This document shows, piece after piece, positions 1-5,444 of a DNA stretch of 5,444 bases. Below the pieces are notes generated by a model that saw nothing but the letters and a program-made list of their open reading frames with translations, ran no database searches and was not told where the DNA came from. Origin of the DNA: Clostridiaceae bacterium (GTDB taxonomy: Bacteria; Bacillota; Clostridia; Oscillospirales; Acutalibacteraceae). Position 1 is the stretch's first letter. Every line of letters starts with the position of its first letter. Made by a program: the position numbers and the translations under genes. The stretch covers positions 1-5,444 of the forward strand of contig JAEDKI010000133.1 of the NCBI GenBank assembly GCA_016295895.1, read 5' to 3'.

Positions 1-68
1 AAATAAGAGAGCTTGTCGAAAAAATCGTTCCGACTTATTCGGTAAAAGAAAAAGAGTTTTCTGACTGA
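1..68 (+). CDS. 3' end of an upstream gene, possibly a polysaccharide-biosynthesis sugar epimerase/dehydratase (partial)
   Basis: Reading from base 3, an open frame encodes 21 residues (IRELVEKIVPTYSVKEKEFSD) and stops at TGA 66-68. The rest of the gene lies outside the window. A C-terminus containing a leucine-rich helix followed by VPTY resembles the tail of CapD/WbpM-type nucleoside-diphosphate-sugar epimerase/dehydratases, which commonly end in a similar VPxY segment. That match comes from memory of the family and from only 21 residues, so the function is tentative. The envelope-related genes immediately downstream agree with it. Base 2 also opens a frame, but its product is very basic and lacks family features, so I preferred base 3. 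The next gene starts 25 bases after this stop, consistent with co-transcription. Confidence 0.5.
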   Translation, partial: IRELVEKIVPTYSVKEKEFSD

Positions 69-93
69 AACAATGCAAAAAGAATGAATTAAT

Positions 94-648
94 ATGGTTG
101 ATTCTGTATGTTTATTGCTTTACGGAAAATCGTTCGGTTTGGTTGCCGTTGCGTTTGCGGCTGCGGCGGCTTTGTGGACGGCGGTTGGCTCCGTTATGAT
201 GAAAAATCATCGCAAAGCGTGGAGAGCAATTAACGCTTTGATTGCTGTTGCTCTGGCTCTTATAGTTATTAAAATCACGCTGACTTCGAGGGAAAAGGGC
301 GATTACGGGCTGAGTCTTATCCCGTTTGACAGCTTTATCAGGTCAAAGCAAGAGCCTGAAGCTCTCCGCTCTTTCTTCTTTAATATGGTCTTGTTTTTCC
401 CTTTGGGATTGACTTGCCCTTATGCTTTCGGCTATTCTCCGAAAAGAGCCGTTCCCGTGGCTATGGCGGTTTTGACGGTCTTTTCTGTTATTATTGAAAT
501 ATGCCAACTTGCATTTGGGCTTGGCTTATGTGAAACCGATGATGTTATCGCAAACGCTCTCGGGGCGGCGCTCGGAGCTTGTATTTGGCTTTTATCAGAG
601 CGGATTTCCTCGGCTTTAAAGCCGTGCGGCAAGCGGAGCGAACCGTAA
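94..648 (+). CDS. VanZ-like family membrane protein
   Basis: Encodes 184 residues with about five predicted membrane segments (roughly residues 14-36, 45-63, 94-112, 119-140 and 149-168). The VanZ signature is clear: SLIPFDSF near 74-81, NMVLFFPLG at 97-105, then IIEICQL at 133-139 and TDDVIANALGAALG at 148-161, giving conserved E135, Q138, D149/D150, N154 and G157. VanZ of the vancomycin cluster confers low-level teicoplanin resistance, but most family members are chromosomal envelope proteins of unknown biochemistry, and no other van genes are visible here. The start is set by an in-frame TGA at 85-87. ATG 94 is the first ATG after it and keeps the first membrane segment. No convincing Shine-Dalgarno precedes it (only A-rich AAAAAGAATGAA), so it may depend on translation of the gene upstream. 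The gene lies 30 bases before the nucleotidyltransferase gene. Family assignment is secure; function is not. Confidence 0.88.
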   Translation: MVDSVCLLLYGKSFGLVAVAFAAAAALWTAVGSVMMKNHRKAWRAINALIAVALALIVIKITLTSREKGDYGLSLIPFDSFIRSKQEPEALRSFFFNMVLFFPLGLTCPYAFGYSPKRAVPVAMAVLTVFSVIIEICQLAFGLGLCETDDVIANALGAALGACIWLLSERISSALKPCGKRSEP

Positions 649-678
649 TCCGACTATATTTACAAAACAGGGGACATT

Positions 679-1926
679 ATGAATTCGACTGAAGAATTAT
701 TTTTGCAGGCGCTTCGGGCGTCGCTGAAAAATGAATCCGTAAATCGGGATGCTCCTCTGAGCACGGGTGATTGGAACGGTTTATTCAGACTTGCCGAGAT
801 GCACAAGGTTATCCCGATGATTTTTGAGGCTGTTTGCGGCTGTCCTGCGGCACAGGATGCGGACAGGCAGGTCGTTGAGCTGTTTAAAATGCGAGCGATT
901 CAATCTGTTTCGGCTCAGGCTGTGAAAACCGACGGCTTTATGCGCCTTTACCGTTATCTCAAAGAGGCGGGTCTGTCCCCGACGGTTGTTAAGGGAATTG
1001 TTTGCAGAAGCCTTTTTCCGAACCCCGATTACCGCATTTCAAGCGATGAGGATATCCTTGTTCCGCAGGAACAATTTCTTAGTTGCTGTGAAGCGATGAC
1101 GAAATTCGGAATGATAAATTCAAATCCCGGGGAGGACATCAATTCCTCTTATGAAATAACCTTTGTCAGCAAGGATTCTCCGCTCCGTATAGAGCTTCAC
1201 AGGCAGCTTTTTCCGCCTCAATCCGAGGCATACGGAGAGCTGAACGGATTTTTCGTTGAAGCCCTTGATAATCCGATTGAACTGTCGGTTCAGGGAATGA
1301 CCGTTTCAACTCTGAACCATACGGACAATCTTTTCTATCTTATTTGCCATTCGTTCAAGCATTTTCTTCACAGCGGCTTCGGAATCCGTCAGGTTTGCGA
1401 CATAACCCTCTATGCGAATGCCTACGGAGAAAGCATTGATTGGCACAGGATTCTGATAAACTGCAAAAAAATAAATGCGGAGCTGTTTGCGGCGGCGATT
1501 TTCGGAATCGGAGAAAAATATCTGACCTTTGACCGCACGGCGGCGTGCTTCCCCGACGAATGGAGAGCAATTGAGGTTGACGAAGCGCCTCTTCTTGACG
1601 ATTTGCTTTCGGGAGGCGTTTACGGCGGTTCAAGCATGAGCAGAAAACACAGCAGCGGCATGACATTAAATGCCGTTGTCGATGATAAAAAGGGCAAAAA
1701 ATCGGGCAAAGGGATAGTCGGAACGCTTTTTCCGCCTTTAAAAGAAATGCAGACCCGATATGAATATCTGCGTTCCGCTCCGTTTCTCCTCCCCATGGCA
1801 TGGGCTGGCAGAATAATAAAATACGGCAAAGAAATCAGCCAATCCGAGAGCGAAAGCGCTTCTCAGGCGATGAAAATCGGCAAAGAGAGGGTTGAGCTTC
1901 TGAAAAAATACAGAATTATCCGATAG
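679..1926 (+). CDS. Nucleotidyltransferase-fold family protein (uncharacterised, NTP_transf_5-like)
   Basis: Encodes 415 residues, soluble overall. The N-terminal third is helical. The core motif is VVKGIVCRSLFP (103-114) followed by YRISSDEDILV (118-128). This matches the LKG...R..DxDxLV pattern of the uncharacterised DNA polymerase beta-type nucleotidyltransferase family, with D123 and D125 as likely metal ligands. IELHRQLFP (171-179) would carry the third acidic/His strand. ICHSFKHFLHSGFGIRQVCDITLY (222-245, His224, His228, Asp241) matches the histidine-containing helical part of the family. The C-terminus has FPPLKEMQTRYEYL (351-364), a hydrophobic stretch LLPMAWAGRII (370-380) and a charged helix. 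AGGGGA at 669-674, 4 bases before ATG 679, supports the start. The substrate is unknown. Members are often found near capsule, exopolysaccharide or peptide-modification genes, and the LCP and VanZ neighbours favour an envelope role here. Catalytic activity is inferred, not shown. Confidence 0.82.
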   Translation: MNSTEELFLQALRASLKNESVNRDAPLSTGDWNGLFRLAEMHKVIPMIFEAVCGCPAAQDADRQVVELFKMRAIQSVSAQAVKTDGFMRLYRYLKEAGLSPTVVKGIVCRSLFPNPDYRISSDEDILVPQEQFLSCCEAMTKFGMINSNPGEDINSSYEITFVSKDSPLRIELHRQLFPPQSEAYGELNGFFVEALDNPIELSVQGMTVSTLNHTDNLFYLICHSFKHFLHSGFGIRQVCDITLYANAYGESIDWHRILINCKKINAELFAAAIFGIGEKYLTFDRTAACFPDEWRAIEVDEAPLLDDLLSGGVYGGSSMSRKHSSGMTLNAVVDDKKGKKSGKGIVGTLFPPLKEMQTRYEYLRSAPFLLPMAWAGRIIKYGKEISQSESESASQAMKIGKERVELLKKYRIIR

Positions 1927-1943
1927 GCTTTTCGGGGAGTTTT

Positions 1944-1970
1944 ATGGCATCTGAAGGTGAAAAAGAATGA
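1944..1970 (+). other. Possible eight-codon minicistron overlapping the LCP start
   Basis: ATG at 1944 opens an eight-codon frame (MASEGEKE) ending at TGA 1968-1970. Its stop overlaps the LCP start as ATGA (ATG 1967-1969). GGGGAG at 1934-1939 lies 4 bases before its ATG, as good as the Shine-Dalgarno of the neighbouring genes. Its own sequence contains GAAGGTGA (1953-1960), which would serve as the ribosome binding site of the LCP gene. This arrangement could couple translation of the LCP gene to that of the mini-ORF. A frame this short can arise by chance, and I recognise no peptide family. Confidence 0.25.
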
Positions 1971-2959
1971 AAAAGAGAACAAAAAATAATAAGAAAAGCT
2001 ACAAAGCAATCAAGATAATTGTTTCGGTTTTTATGATTTATTTGTTGCTTATGGCGACGATTTTCACAATAGGAACAATTTATCTTAACAAAATAAACCG
2101 ATTTGACGACATTGTTCCCGTGCCGCCCGAGGAGGAATTCTTTGATGTTGACGAGGATGCGACGGGCGAGGAGGTTGATCCCGAAGAGATAATCTGGGAT
2201 CCCGGAATGGATGTTCAGGACGAAGATTTGCTGAATATTCTCCTTGTCGGTCAGGACAGGCGTGAGGGCGAGGGCAGGCAGCGTTCGGACTCGATGATTC
2301 TTTGCAGCTTCAATGCCGAAACAAACGAGCTTGCCATGGTTTCATTCCTCAGAGACCTCTATGTTCAGATCCCCGGCTATTCGGATAACCGACTGAACGC
2401 CGCCTATGTTTTCGGCGGTTTCCCGCTCCTGAAAGAAACGCTCTATCTGAATTTCGGCGTTACGGTTGACGGCTGTGTTGAGGTCGATTTCAGCGGCTTT
2501 AAGGGCGTTATTGATACCGTCGGCGGTGTTGATATCAATCTTACCGAGGCGGAGGCGAAGTGTGTCGGCGGCGGAGCAACGGAGGGCATGAATCACCTTG
2601 ACGGCGAGCACGCTCTGAACTACGCAAGAATCAGATACATAGACAGCGACTTCGGCAGAACCGCCCGCCAGAGGAATGTTATCAATGCGATTATTAATAA
2701 AGTCAGAAACCGCAGCGTGTCGGAGATTCTTTCGCTTGTTGACGTCGTTCTGCCGATGATAACGACGGATATGAGCAATGCCGAGATAACAAAATACGCC
2801 CTGCAGTATGCGCCTGCGCTCAAAGGGCTTCAGGTCAGCACCCACCATGTTCCCGGAGACGGAAGATTCAGATATGCAAAAGTCAGAGGAATGTCGGTTC
2901 TTATTCCCGACCTTGCAGGAATCAGAAAGGATCTCAGAGAGGAATATTTGCCGCTTTAA
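1967..2959 (+). CDS. LCP family (LytR-CpsA-Psr) cell-wall glycopolymer ligase
   Basis: Encodes 330 residues with a basic cytoplasmic N-terminus (KKRTKNNKK), one membrane anchor at about 14-40 and an extracellular LCP domain from about 88. Known LCP enzymes move undecaprenyl-phosphate-linked teichoic acids or capsular polysaccharides onto peptidoglycan. The conserved residues are present: NILLVGQDRR (90-99), RSDSMIL (106-112, Arg106/Asp108), FLRD (127-130, Arg129/Asp130, usually S-I/L-P-R-D), NRLNAAY (141-147), GGVDINL (186-192), and LDGEHALNYARIRYIDSDFG (211-230) followed by RTARQR with Arg221, Arg223, Asp228, Arg231, Arg234 and Gln235. It is therefore likely to be active. The linker between membrane and domain (55-87) is strongly acidic, with 17 Asp/Glu and no Lys/Arg. 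GAAGGTGA at 1953-1960 lies 6 bases before the ATG. The gene follows the nucleotidyltransferase gene by 40 bases and is probably last in its operon. The polymer it attaches cannot be told from sequence. Confidence 0.93.
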   Translation: MKKRTKNNKKSYKAIKIIVSVFMIYLLLMATIFTIGTIYLNKINRFDDIVPVPPEEEFFDVDEDATGEEVDPEEIIWDPGMDVQDEDLLNILLVGQDRREGEGRQRSDSMILCSFNAETNELAMVSFLRDLYVQIPGYSDNRLNAAYVFGGFPLLKETLYLNFGVTVDGCVEVDFSGFKGVIDTVGGVDINLTEAEAKCVGGGATEGMNHLDGEHALNYARIRYIDSDFGRTARQRNVINAIINKVRNRSVSEILSLVDVVLPMITTDMSNAEITKYALQYAPALKGLQVSTHHVPGDGRFRYAKVRGMSVLIPDLAGIRKDLREEYLPL

Positions 2960-2967
2960 GAAAAAAC

Positions 2968-2996
2968 TTGACAAATCCGCTTTGCGGTGATATAAT
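2968..2996 (+). promoter_or_regulatory. Strong sigma-A promoter of the leu operon (extended -10)
   Basis: TTGACA at 2968-2973 and TATAAT at 2991-2996 match both consensus hexamers, separated by exactly 17 bases. TG at 2988-2989, one base before the -10, makes an extended -10. Transcription would start near 3002-3004, just upstream of the T-box leader. The -35 lies 8 bases after the LCP stop codon. The spacer contains CCGC-TTT-GCGG (2977-2987), a small perfect inverted repeat. Such a strong promoter fits a leader in which control is exerted by attenuation rather than at initiation. Confidence 0.92.
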
Positions 2997-3098
2997 GACT
3001 CAACAATCTGATTAAAGGCTGTGACGAAGACGGTCGAAACCGGATTATTTCAGAGAGCCGATGTTTGCTGTGAATCGGTATAATTCCTTTTCAATGAC

Positions 3099-3101
3099 CT
3101 C
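3099..3101 (+). promoter_or_regulatory. Candidate T-box specifier codon CUC (Leu)
   Basis: In my hand fold of Stem I, GAAG (3026-3029) pairs with CTTC (3105-3108) below the specifier loop. The region 3033-3039 pairs with 3089-3095 above it, with one C-A mismatch. The 3' side of the loop then begins GAC-CTC, matching the usual GAA-codon arrangement and placing CTC at 3099-3101 as specifier. CUC is a leucine codon read by tRNA-Leu(GAG), in agreement with leuA and leuC downstream. A second CTC at 3101-3103, closer to the lower helix, is an alternative and also reads leucine. Confidence 0.65.
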
Positions 3102-3230
3102 TCCCTTCCGAGCCGGGGCCCCCAAAGCTTTCGGGCGTTATGCCCGTGGTGAGTAGAAGCTTCCCGTGAATACTGCGTAAAGGTATAGGGGTTGTCTGAC
3201 CCCGAAGAGTGGGCGGTTTTAAGCCGCAAT

Positions 3231-3270
3231 TTGAGTGGTACCGCGAGTGTTTGATTAACACCCGTCTCAA
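3231..3270 (+). promoter_or_regulatory. T-box antiterminator
   Basis: TTGAG (3231-3235) pairs perfectly with CTCAA (3266-3270), leaving the TGGTACC bulge from 3236. CG (3244-3245) pairs with CG (3263-3264), and GTGTT (3247-3251) with AACAC (3257-3261). TGGT at 3236-3239 would pair with the ACCA 3' end of uncharged tRNA. Bases 3262-3270 are shared with the terminator stem, so the two structures exclude each other. Confidence 0.88.
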
Positions 3271-3296
3271 AGCAAAAGCTTTGGGGCGGTTTTTTT
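3262..3296 (+). terminator. Intrinsic terminator of the T-box leader
   Basis: A 12-bp stem (3262-3273 with 3278-3289, including two G-U pairs) closes an AAAA loop and is followed by seven T residues (3290-3296). Its 5' arm overlaps the 3' arm of the antiterminator, the standard T-box switch. With charged tRNA-Leu this hairpin should stop transcription before leuA. It is also the first strong terminator after the LCP operon. Confidence 0.95.
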
Positions 3297-3350
3297 ATTG
3301 CTCGGGTTCATCGGTTTAATAAAGGATTGAAATAACGAAACGAAATATAT

Positions 3351-3356
3351 AAGGAG
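3351..3356 (+). promoter_or_regulatory. Ribosome binding site of leuA (long spacing)
   Basis: AAGGAG at 3351-3356 is the only strong Shine-Dalgarno before leuA. It sits 12 bases before ATG 3369, longer than the usual 5-9. No in-frame start lies closer, and the protein begins plausibly at 3369. The remaining stretch between the terminator and this site (3297-3350) is AT-rich and shows no further structure by eye. Confidence 0.75.
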
Positions 3357-3368
3357 TGAATTTTCAGA

Positions 3369-5027
3369 ATGGATGCAAGTAAGTACAGCGTGGGATATTT
3401 CCCCGCACCCGGAGTTCACAACAAATGGGTGATGAAGGATCACATCGAAAAGCCGCCCGTATGGTGCAGCGTTGATATGCGTGACGGCAACCAGAGCCTC
3501 GTTATCCCCATGAGCCTTGAAGAAAAGCTTGAATATTATCAGGTTCTGCTTGATGTCGGATTTAAAGAGATTGAAGTCGGCTTCCCCGCCGCAAGCGAAA
3601 CGGAATATGAATTCCTCAGAACGCTGATTGATAACAACATGATTCCCGAGGATGTCACCGTTCAGGTGCTCACTCAGTGCAGGGAACATATTATCCGCAA
3701 GACCTTTGACGCCTGCAAGGGTGCGCCGAGCGCAATTATTCATTTTTATAATTCCGTCAGCGTTGCTCAGCGTGAGCAGGTTTTCCGCAAATCAAAGGAA
3801 GAAATCAAGAAGATTGCCGTTGACGGCGCAAAGCTCGTCAAGAAGCTTGCCTCGGAATATGAGGGCAACTTCCGCTTTGAGTATTCTCCCGAAAGCTTCA
3901 CGGGCACCGAACCCGAATATGCTCTTGAGGTCTGCAATGCGGTTCTTGACGTGCTTGAACCCTCTGAGGATAACAATGTCATCATCAACCTGCCCGTAAC
4001 GGTTGAGATGAGTCTGCCGCATGTTTATGCAAGCCAGGTTGAATACATGAGCGAAAACCTCAAATACCGTGAGCATGTCACCCTTTCGCTTCATCCCCAT
4101 AACGACAGGGGAACGGGCGTTGCGGATACCGAGCTTGCCCTGCTTGCAGGCGCAGACCGTGTTGAGGGAACGCTTTTCGGCAACGGCGAGCGCACGGGAA
4201 ATGTTGATATCATCACTCTTGCGATGAATATGTATTCTCACGGCGTTGACCCGAAGCTGGACTTCACAAATATGCCGACTCTTGTTGAGAAATACGAAAA
4301 ATGCACAAGAATGCATGTCTATGAGCGTGCGCCTTATGCGGGAGCACTTGTTTTCGCCGCATTCTCGGGCAGCCATCAGGACGCAATCGCAAAGGGCATG
4401 AAATACAGAGAAGAAAAGAATCTTCACCGCTGGAATGTTCCCTATATCCCCATCGATCCTCACGATATCAGCCGCACATACGATGCGGATATCATCAGGG
4501 TCAATTCTCAGAGCGGCAAGGGCGGAATCGGCTATCTGCTTGAGCAGGCTTACGGCTATATTCTTCCTCCCGGAATGAGAGAGCATCTCAGCTATCTCTG
4601 CAAGGATATTTCCGACAGAGAGCATAAAGAGCTTAAAGCTCCCGAGGTTCTTAACATATTCAAAGAGCATTATTTCATCGGCGAGAGCGCTATCACCGTT
4701 TCCGATATGCATTTCTTCCGCAATGCGGACACGGTTGAAACCGAGATAACCTTTAAGAACAACGGCGAGGAAACAACTCTCCGTGCTTCGGGCAACGGTT
4801 CGCTCGACGCAGTCAGCAACGCCCTTAAAAAGTATACGGGCAAGACCTACAAGCTTCAGGTTTATACCGAGCACAGCATGCAGGAGAAAGGCTCGGGCAG
4901 CGTTGCGGCGGCATATATCGGAATTGAAAATCAGAGCGGCGAAATGAGCTGGGGCGCAGGCACGGACACGGATATTATCCATGCAAGCGTTGACGCTCTC
5001 ATCAGCGCATTCAATAACATGAAATAA
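3369..5027 (+). CDS. leuA: 2-isopropylmalate synthase (type 2 LeuA)
   Basis: Encodes 552 residues. It condenses acetyl-CoA with 2-oxoisovalerate to give 2-isopropylmalate, the first committed step of leucine synthesis, in the cytoplasm. The N-terminal catalytic TIM barrel (about 28-300) carries VDMRDGNQSL (35-44, Arg38/Asp39), EVGFPAAS (69-76), EYSPESFTGT (171-180), SLHPHNDRGTG (240-250, metal-binding His242/His244) and EGTLFGNGERTGNVD (266-280). DMRDGNQSL, with N rather than E before Q, and the length mark the type-2 form known from mycobacteria and fungi rather than the LRDGEQ type. The C-terminal LeuA dimer domain (about 430-552) includes ASGNGSLDAVSNALKKY, YTEHSM and WGAGTDTDIIHASVDALISA. 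In this family it binds leucine for feedback inhibition. It is the first gene behind the T-box, and leuC starts 13 bases later. The frame is intact. Citramalate or homocitrate synthase is unlikely given the type-2 architecture and the leucine context. Confidence 0.96.
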   Translation: MDASKYSVGYFPAPGVHNKWVMKDHIEKPPVWCSVDMRDGNQSLVIPMSLEEKLEYYQVLLDVGFKEIEVGFPAASETEYEFLRTLIDNNMIPEDVTVQVLTQCREHIIRKTFDACKGAPSAIIHFYNSVSVAQREQVFRKSKEEIKKIAVDGAKLVKKLASEYEGNFRFEYSPESFTGTEPEYALEVCNAVLDVLEPSEDNNVIINLPVTVEMSLPHVYASQVEYMSENLKYREHVTLSLHPHNDRGTGVADTELALLAGADRVEGTLFGNGERTGNVDIITLAMNMYSHGVDPKLDFTNMPTLVEKYEKCTRMHVYERAPYAGALVFAAFSGSHQDAIAKGMKYREEKNLHRWNVPYIPIDPHDISRTYDADIIRVNSQSGKGGIGYLLEQAYGYILPPGMREHLSYLCKDISDREHKELKAPEVLNIFKEHYFIGESAITVSDMHFFRNADTVETEITFKNNGEETTLRASGNGSLDAVSNALKKYTGKTYKLQVYTEHSMQEKGSGSVAAAYIGIENQSGEMSWGAGTDTDIIHASVDALISAFNNMK

Positions 5028-5040
5028 GGGGGATTTAACA

Positions 5041-5444
5041 ATGGGAATGACAATGACTCAGAAAATCCTTGCCGCCCATGCGGGGCTTGAAAGCGTATCC
5101 GCAGGGCAGCTTATCAATGCAAAGCTTGACATTGTGCTCGGCAACGATATCACAACTCCCGTTGCGGTCAACGAGTTCAGAAAAGCGGGCTTTGACAAGG
5201 TTTTTGATAAAGACAGAGTTGCGATAGTTCTTGACCACTTTGTTCCGAATAAGGATATCAAGGCGGCGGAGCAGTCCAAGACCTGCCGTGAATTTGCCTG
5301 CGCTCATTGCGTCAGCCATTTCTACGATGTCGGCAAAATGGGCATCGAGCATGCTTTGCTCCCCGAGCAGGGCGTTGTTACCGCAGGCGACTGCATAATC
5401 GGCGCAGACAGCCACACCTGCACCTACGGCGCACTCGGCGCATT
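5041..5444 (+). CDS. leuC: 3-isopropylmalate dehydratase large subunit (partial, 3' end beyond window)
   Basis: The first 134 codons of the large subunit, which with LeuD isomerises 2-isopropylmalate to 3-isopropylmalate using a [4Fe-4S] cluster. It opens MGMTMTQKILAAHAG, typical of the shorter (about 420-residue) bacterial/archaeal-type LeuC. It continues with LDHFVPNKDIKAAEQSKTCR (64-83) and the aconitase-family segment GVVTAGDCIIGADSHTCTYG (111-130), including the DSHT substrate-binding region. The later cluster-binding cysteines lie outside the window. AAGGGGGA (5026-5033) overlaps the leuA stop and ends 7 bases before ATG 5041; in-frame ATGs at 5047 and 5053 would be further away than is usual. 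The 13-base gap to leuA indicates one transcript. The related homoaconitase large subunit is less likely next to leuA. leuD and leuB are presumably downstream but not visible. Confidence 0.95.
   Translation, partial: MGMTMTQKILAAHAGLESVSAGQLINAKLDIVLGNDITTPVAVNEFRKAGFDKVFDKDRVAIVLDHFVPNKDIKAAEQSKTCREFACAHCVSHFYDVGKMGIEHALLPEQGVVTAGDCIIGADSHTCTYGALGA

Larger units (their letters stand above)
3003..3296 (+). promoter_or_regulatory. T-box leader (tRNA-Leu-sensing riboswitch) controlling leuA-leuC
   Basis: This untranslated leader binds tRNA and permits transcription of downstream genes when the tRNA is uncharged. Diagnostic elements appear in canonical order: Stem I (about 3017-3114) with CAGAGAGCCG at 3051-3060 and the distal arm CCGAT/ATCGG (3058-3062/3073-3077); Stem II with arms AAGCTT (3125-3130/3157-3162), an inner CGGGC/GCCCG hairpin (3132-3136/3142-3146) and an AGTA turn at 3152-3155; a stem pairing ATACT with GGTAT (3170-3174/3182-3186); a GGGGT/ACCCC hairpin (3188-3192/3199-3203); a hairpin with arms GCGG/CCGC (3213-3216/3224-3227) in the usual Stem III position; and the T-box GAGTGGTACCGCG (3233-3245), followed by the terminator. 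The T residue after TGG (3239) pairs with an A discriminator base, as tRNA-Leu has. Pairings were assigned by eye. The leucine genes downstream support tRNA-Leu as ligand. Confidence 0.95.

Noticed and set aside
77..88. AAAAAGAATGAA occurring both before the VanZ start and around the LCP start (1960-1971)
   Set aside because: Low-complexity A-rich translation-start context. The repeat is short and has no flanking similarity, so it is probably coincidence.
611..624. 14-base perfect palindrome CGGCTTTAAAGCCG near the end of the VanZ gene
   Set aside because: It lies inside coding sequence and has no T-tract to act as a terminator. Roughly 0.3 palindromes of this length are expected by chance in a window this size.
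94..648. VanZ-like gene as evidence of a glycopeptide-resistance cluster
   Set aside because: No vanH, vanA/B ligase, vanX, vanY or vanRS genes are visible. VanZ-like proteins are common chromosomal proteins in Firmicutes.
2956..2969. Possible terminator TTAAGAAAAAACTT after the LCP gene
   Set aside because: Only about 3-5 A/T-rich pairs around an A loop and no following T-tract; it also overlaps the leu -35. Not a credible intrinsic terminator.
2342..2974. 210-codon open frame on the - strand across the LCP gene and the leu -35 region
   Set aside because: Antisense to the conserved LCP catalytic region, with no family resemblance.
3267..3743. 158-codon - strand frame starting inside leuA and running into the T-box terminator
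   Set aside because: It spans the functional terminator and the leuA ribosome binding site, and shows no domain. It is a shadow frame.
3792..4982. Long (396-codon) open frame on the - strand inside leuA
   Set aside because: It lies wholly antisense to a well-supported leuA with intact motifs. Its product is Cys/Arg/Ala-rich without a recognisable domain, as expected for a shadow of codon bias in the sense gene.

Overview
The window looks like a chromosomal segment of an anaerobic Firmicute, most likely class Clostridia (Oscillospiraceae/Ruminococcaceae-like). This is an inference. It rests on a tRNA-sensing T-box leader, strong AAGGAG-type ribosome binding sites, a LytR-CpsA-Psr (LCP) protein, a VanZ-like protein, and moderate GC content. 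All recognised genes lie on the + strand.

Layout. Positions 1-68 hold the last 21 codons of an upstream gene. Positions 94-2959 carry three closely spaced genes that look like the distal part of a cell-envelope polysaccharide operon: a VanZ-like membrane protein (94-648), a nucleotidyltransferase-fold protein of unknown function (679-1926) and an LCP glycopolymer ligase (1967-2959). Gaps are about 25-40 bases and no promoter or terminator is visible between them. The LCP start overlaps the stop of a possible eight-codon minicistron.

Positions 2960-3368 contain no gene but are dense in regulation. An essentially perfect sigma-A promoter (TTGACA, 17-base spacer, TATAAT, with extended -10 TG) begins only 8 bases after the LCP stop. 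A complete T-box leader follows, with Stem I and a candidate CUC (leucine) specifier, Stem II, further stems, the UGGUACCGCG T-box bulge in an antiterminator, and a competing 12-bp intrinsic terminator. It ends in a spaced Shine-Dalgarno for leuA. Positions 3369-5027 encode a type-2 2-isopropylmalate synthase (LeuA). Positions 5041-5444 encode the start of LeuC, the large subunit of isopropylmalate isomerase, cut by the window edge.

How it works together. The right half is a leucine biosynthesis operon. Uncharged tRNA-Leu should stabilise the antiterminator and permit transcription of leuA-leuC, while the C-terminal domain of LeuA probably gives leucine feedback on the enzyme. The left half is an independent envelope module. 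No separate terminator is visible between the halves, so transcripts from the envelope operon may end at, or be gated by, the T-box terminator. I see no mobile element, CRISPR array, tRNA or rRNA gene. I did not find a clearly new system. The least understood element is the VanZ / nucleotidyltransferase / LCP cassette.
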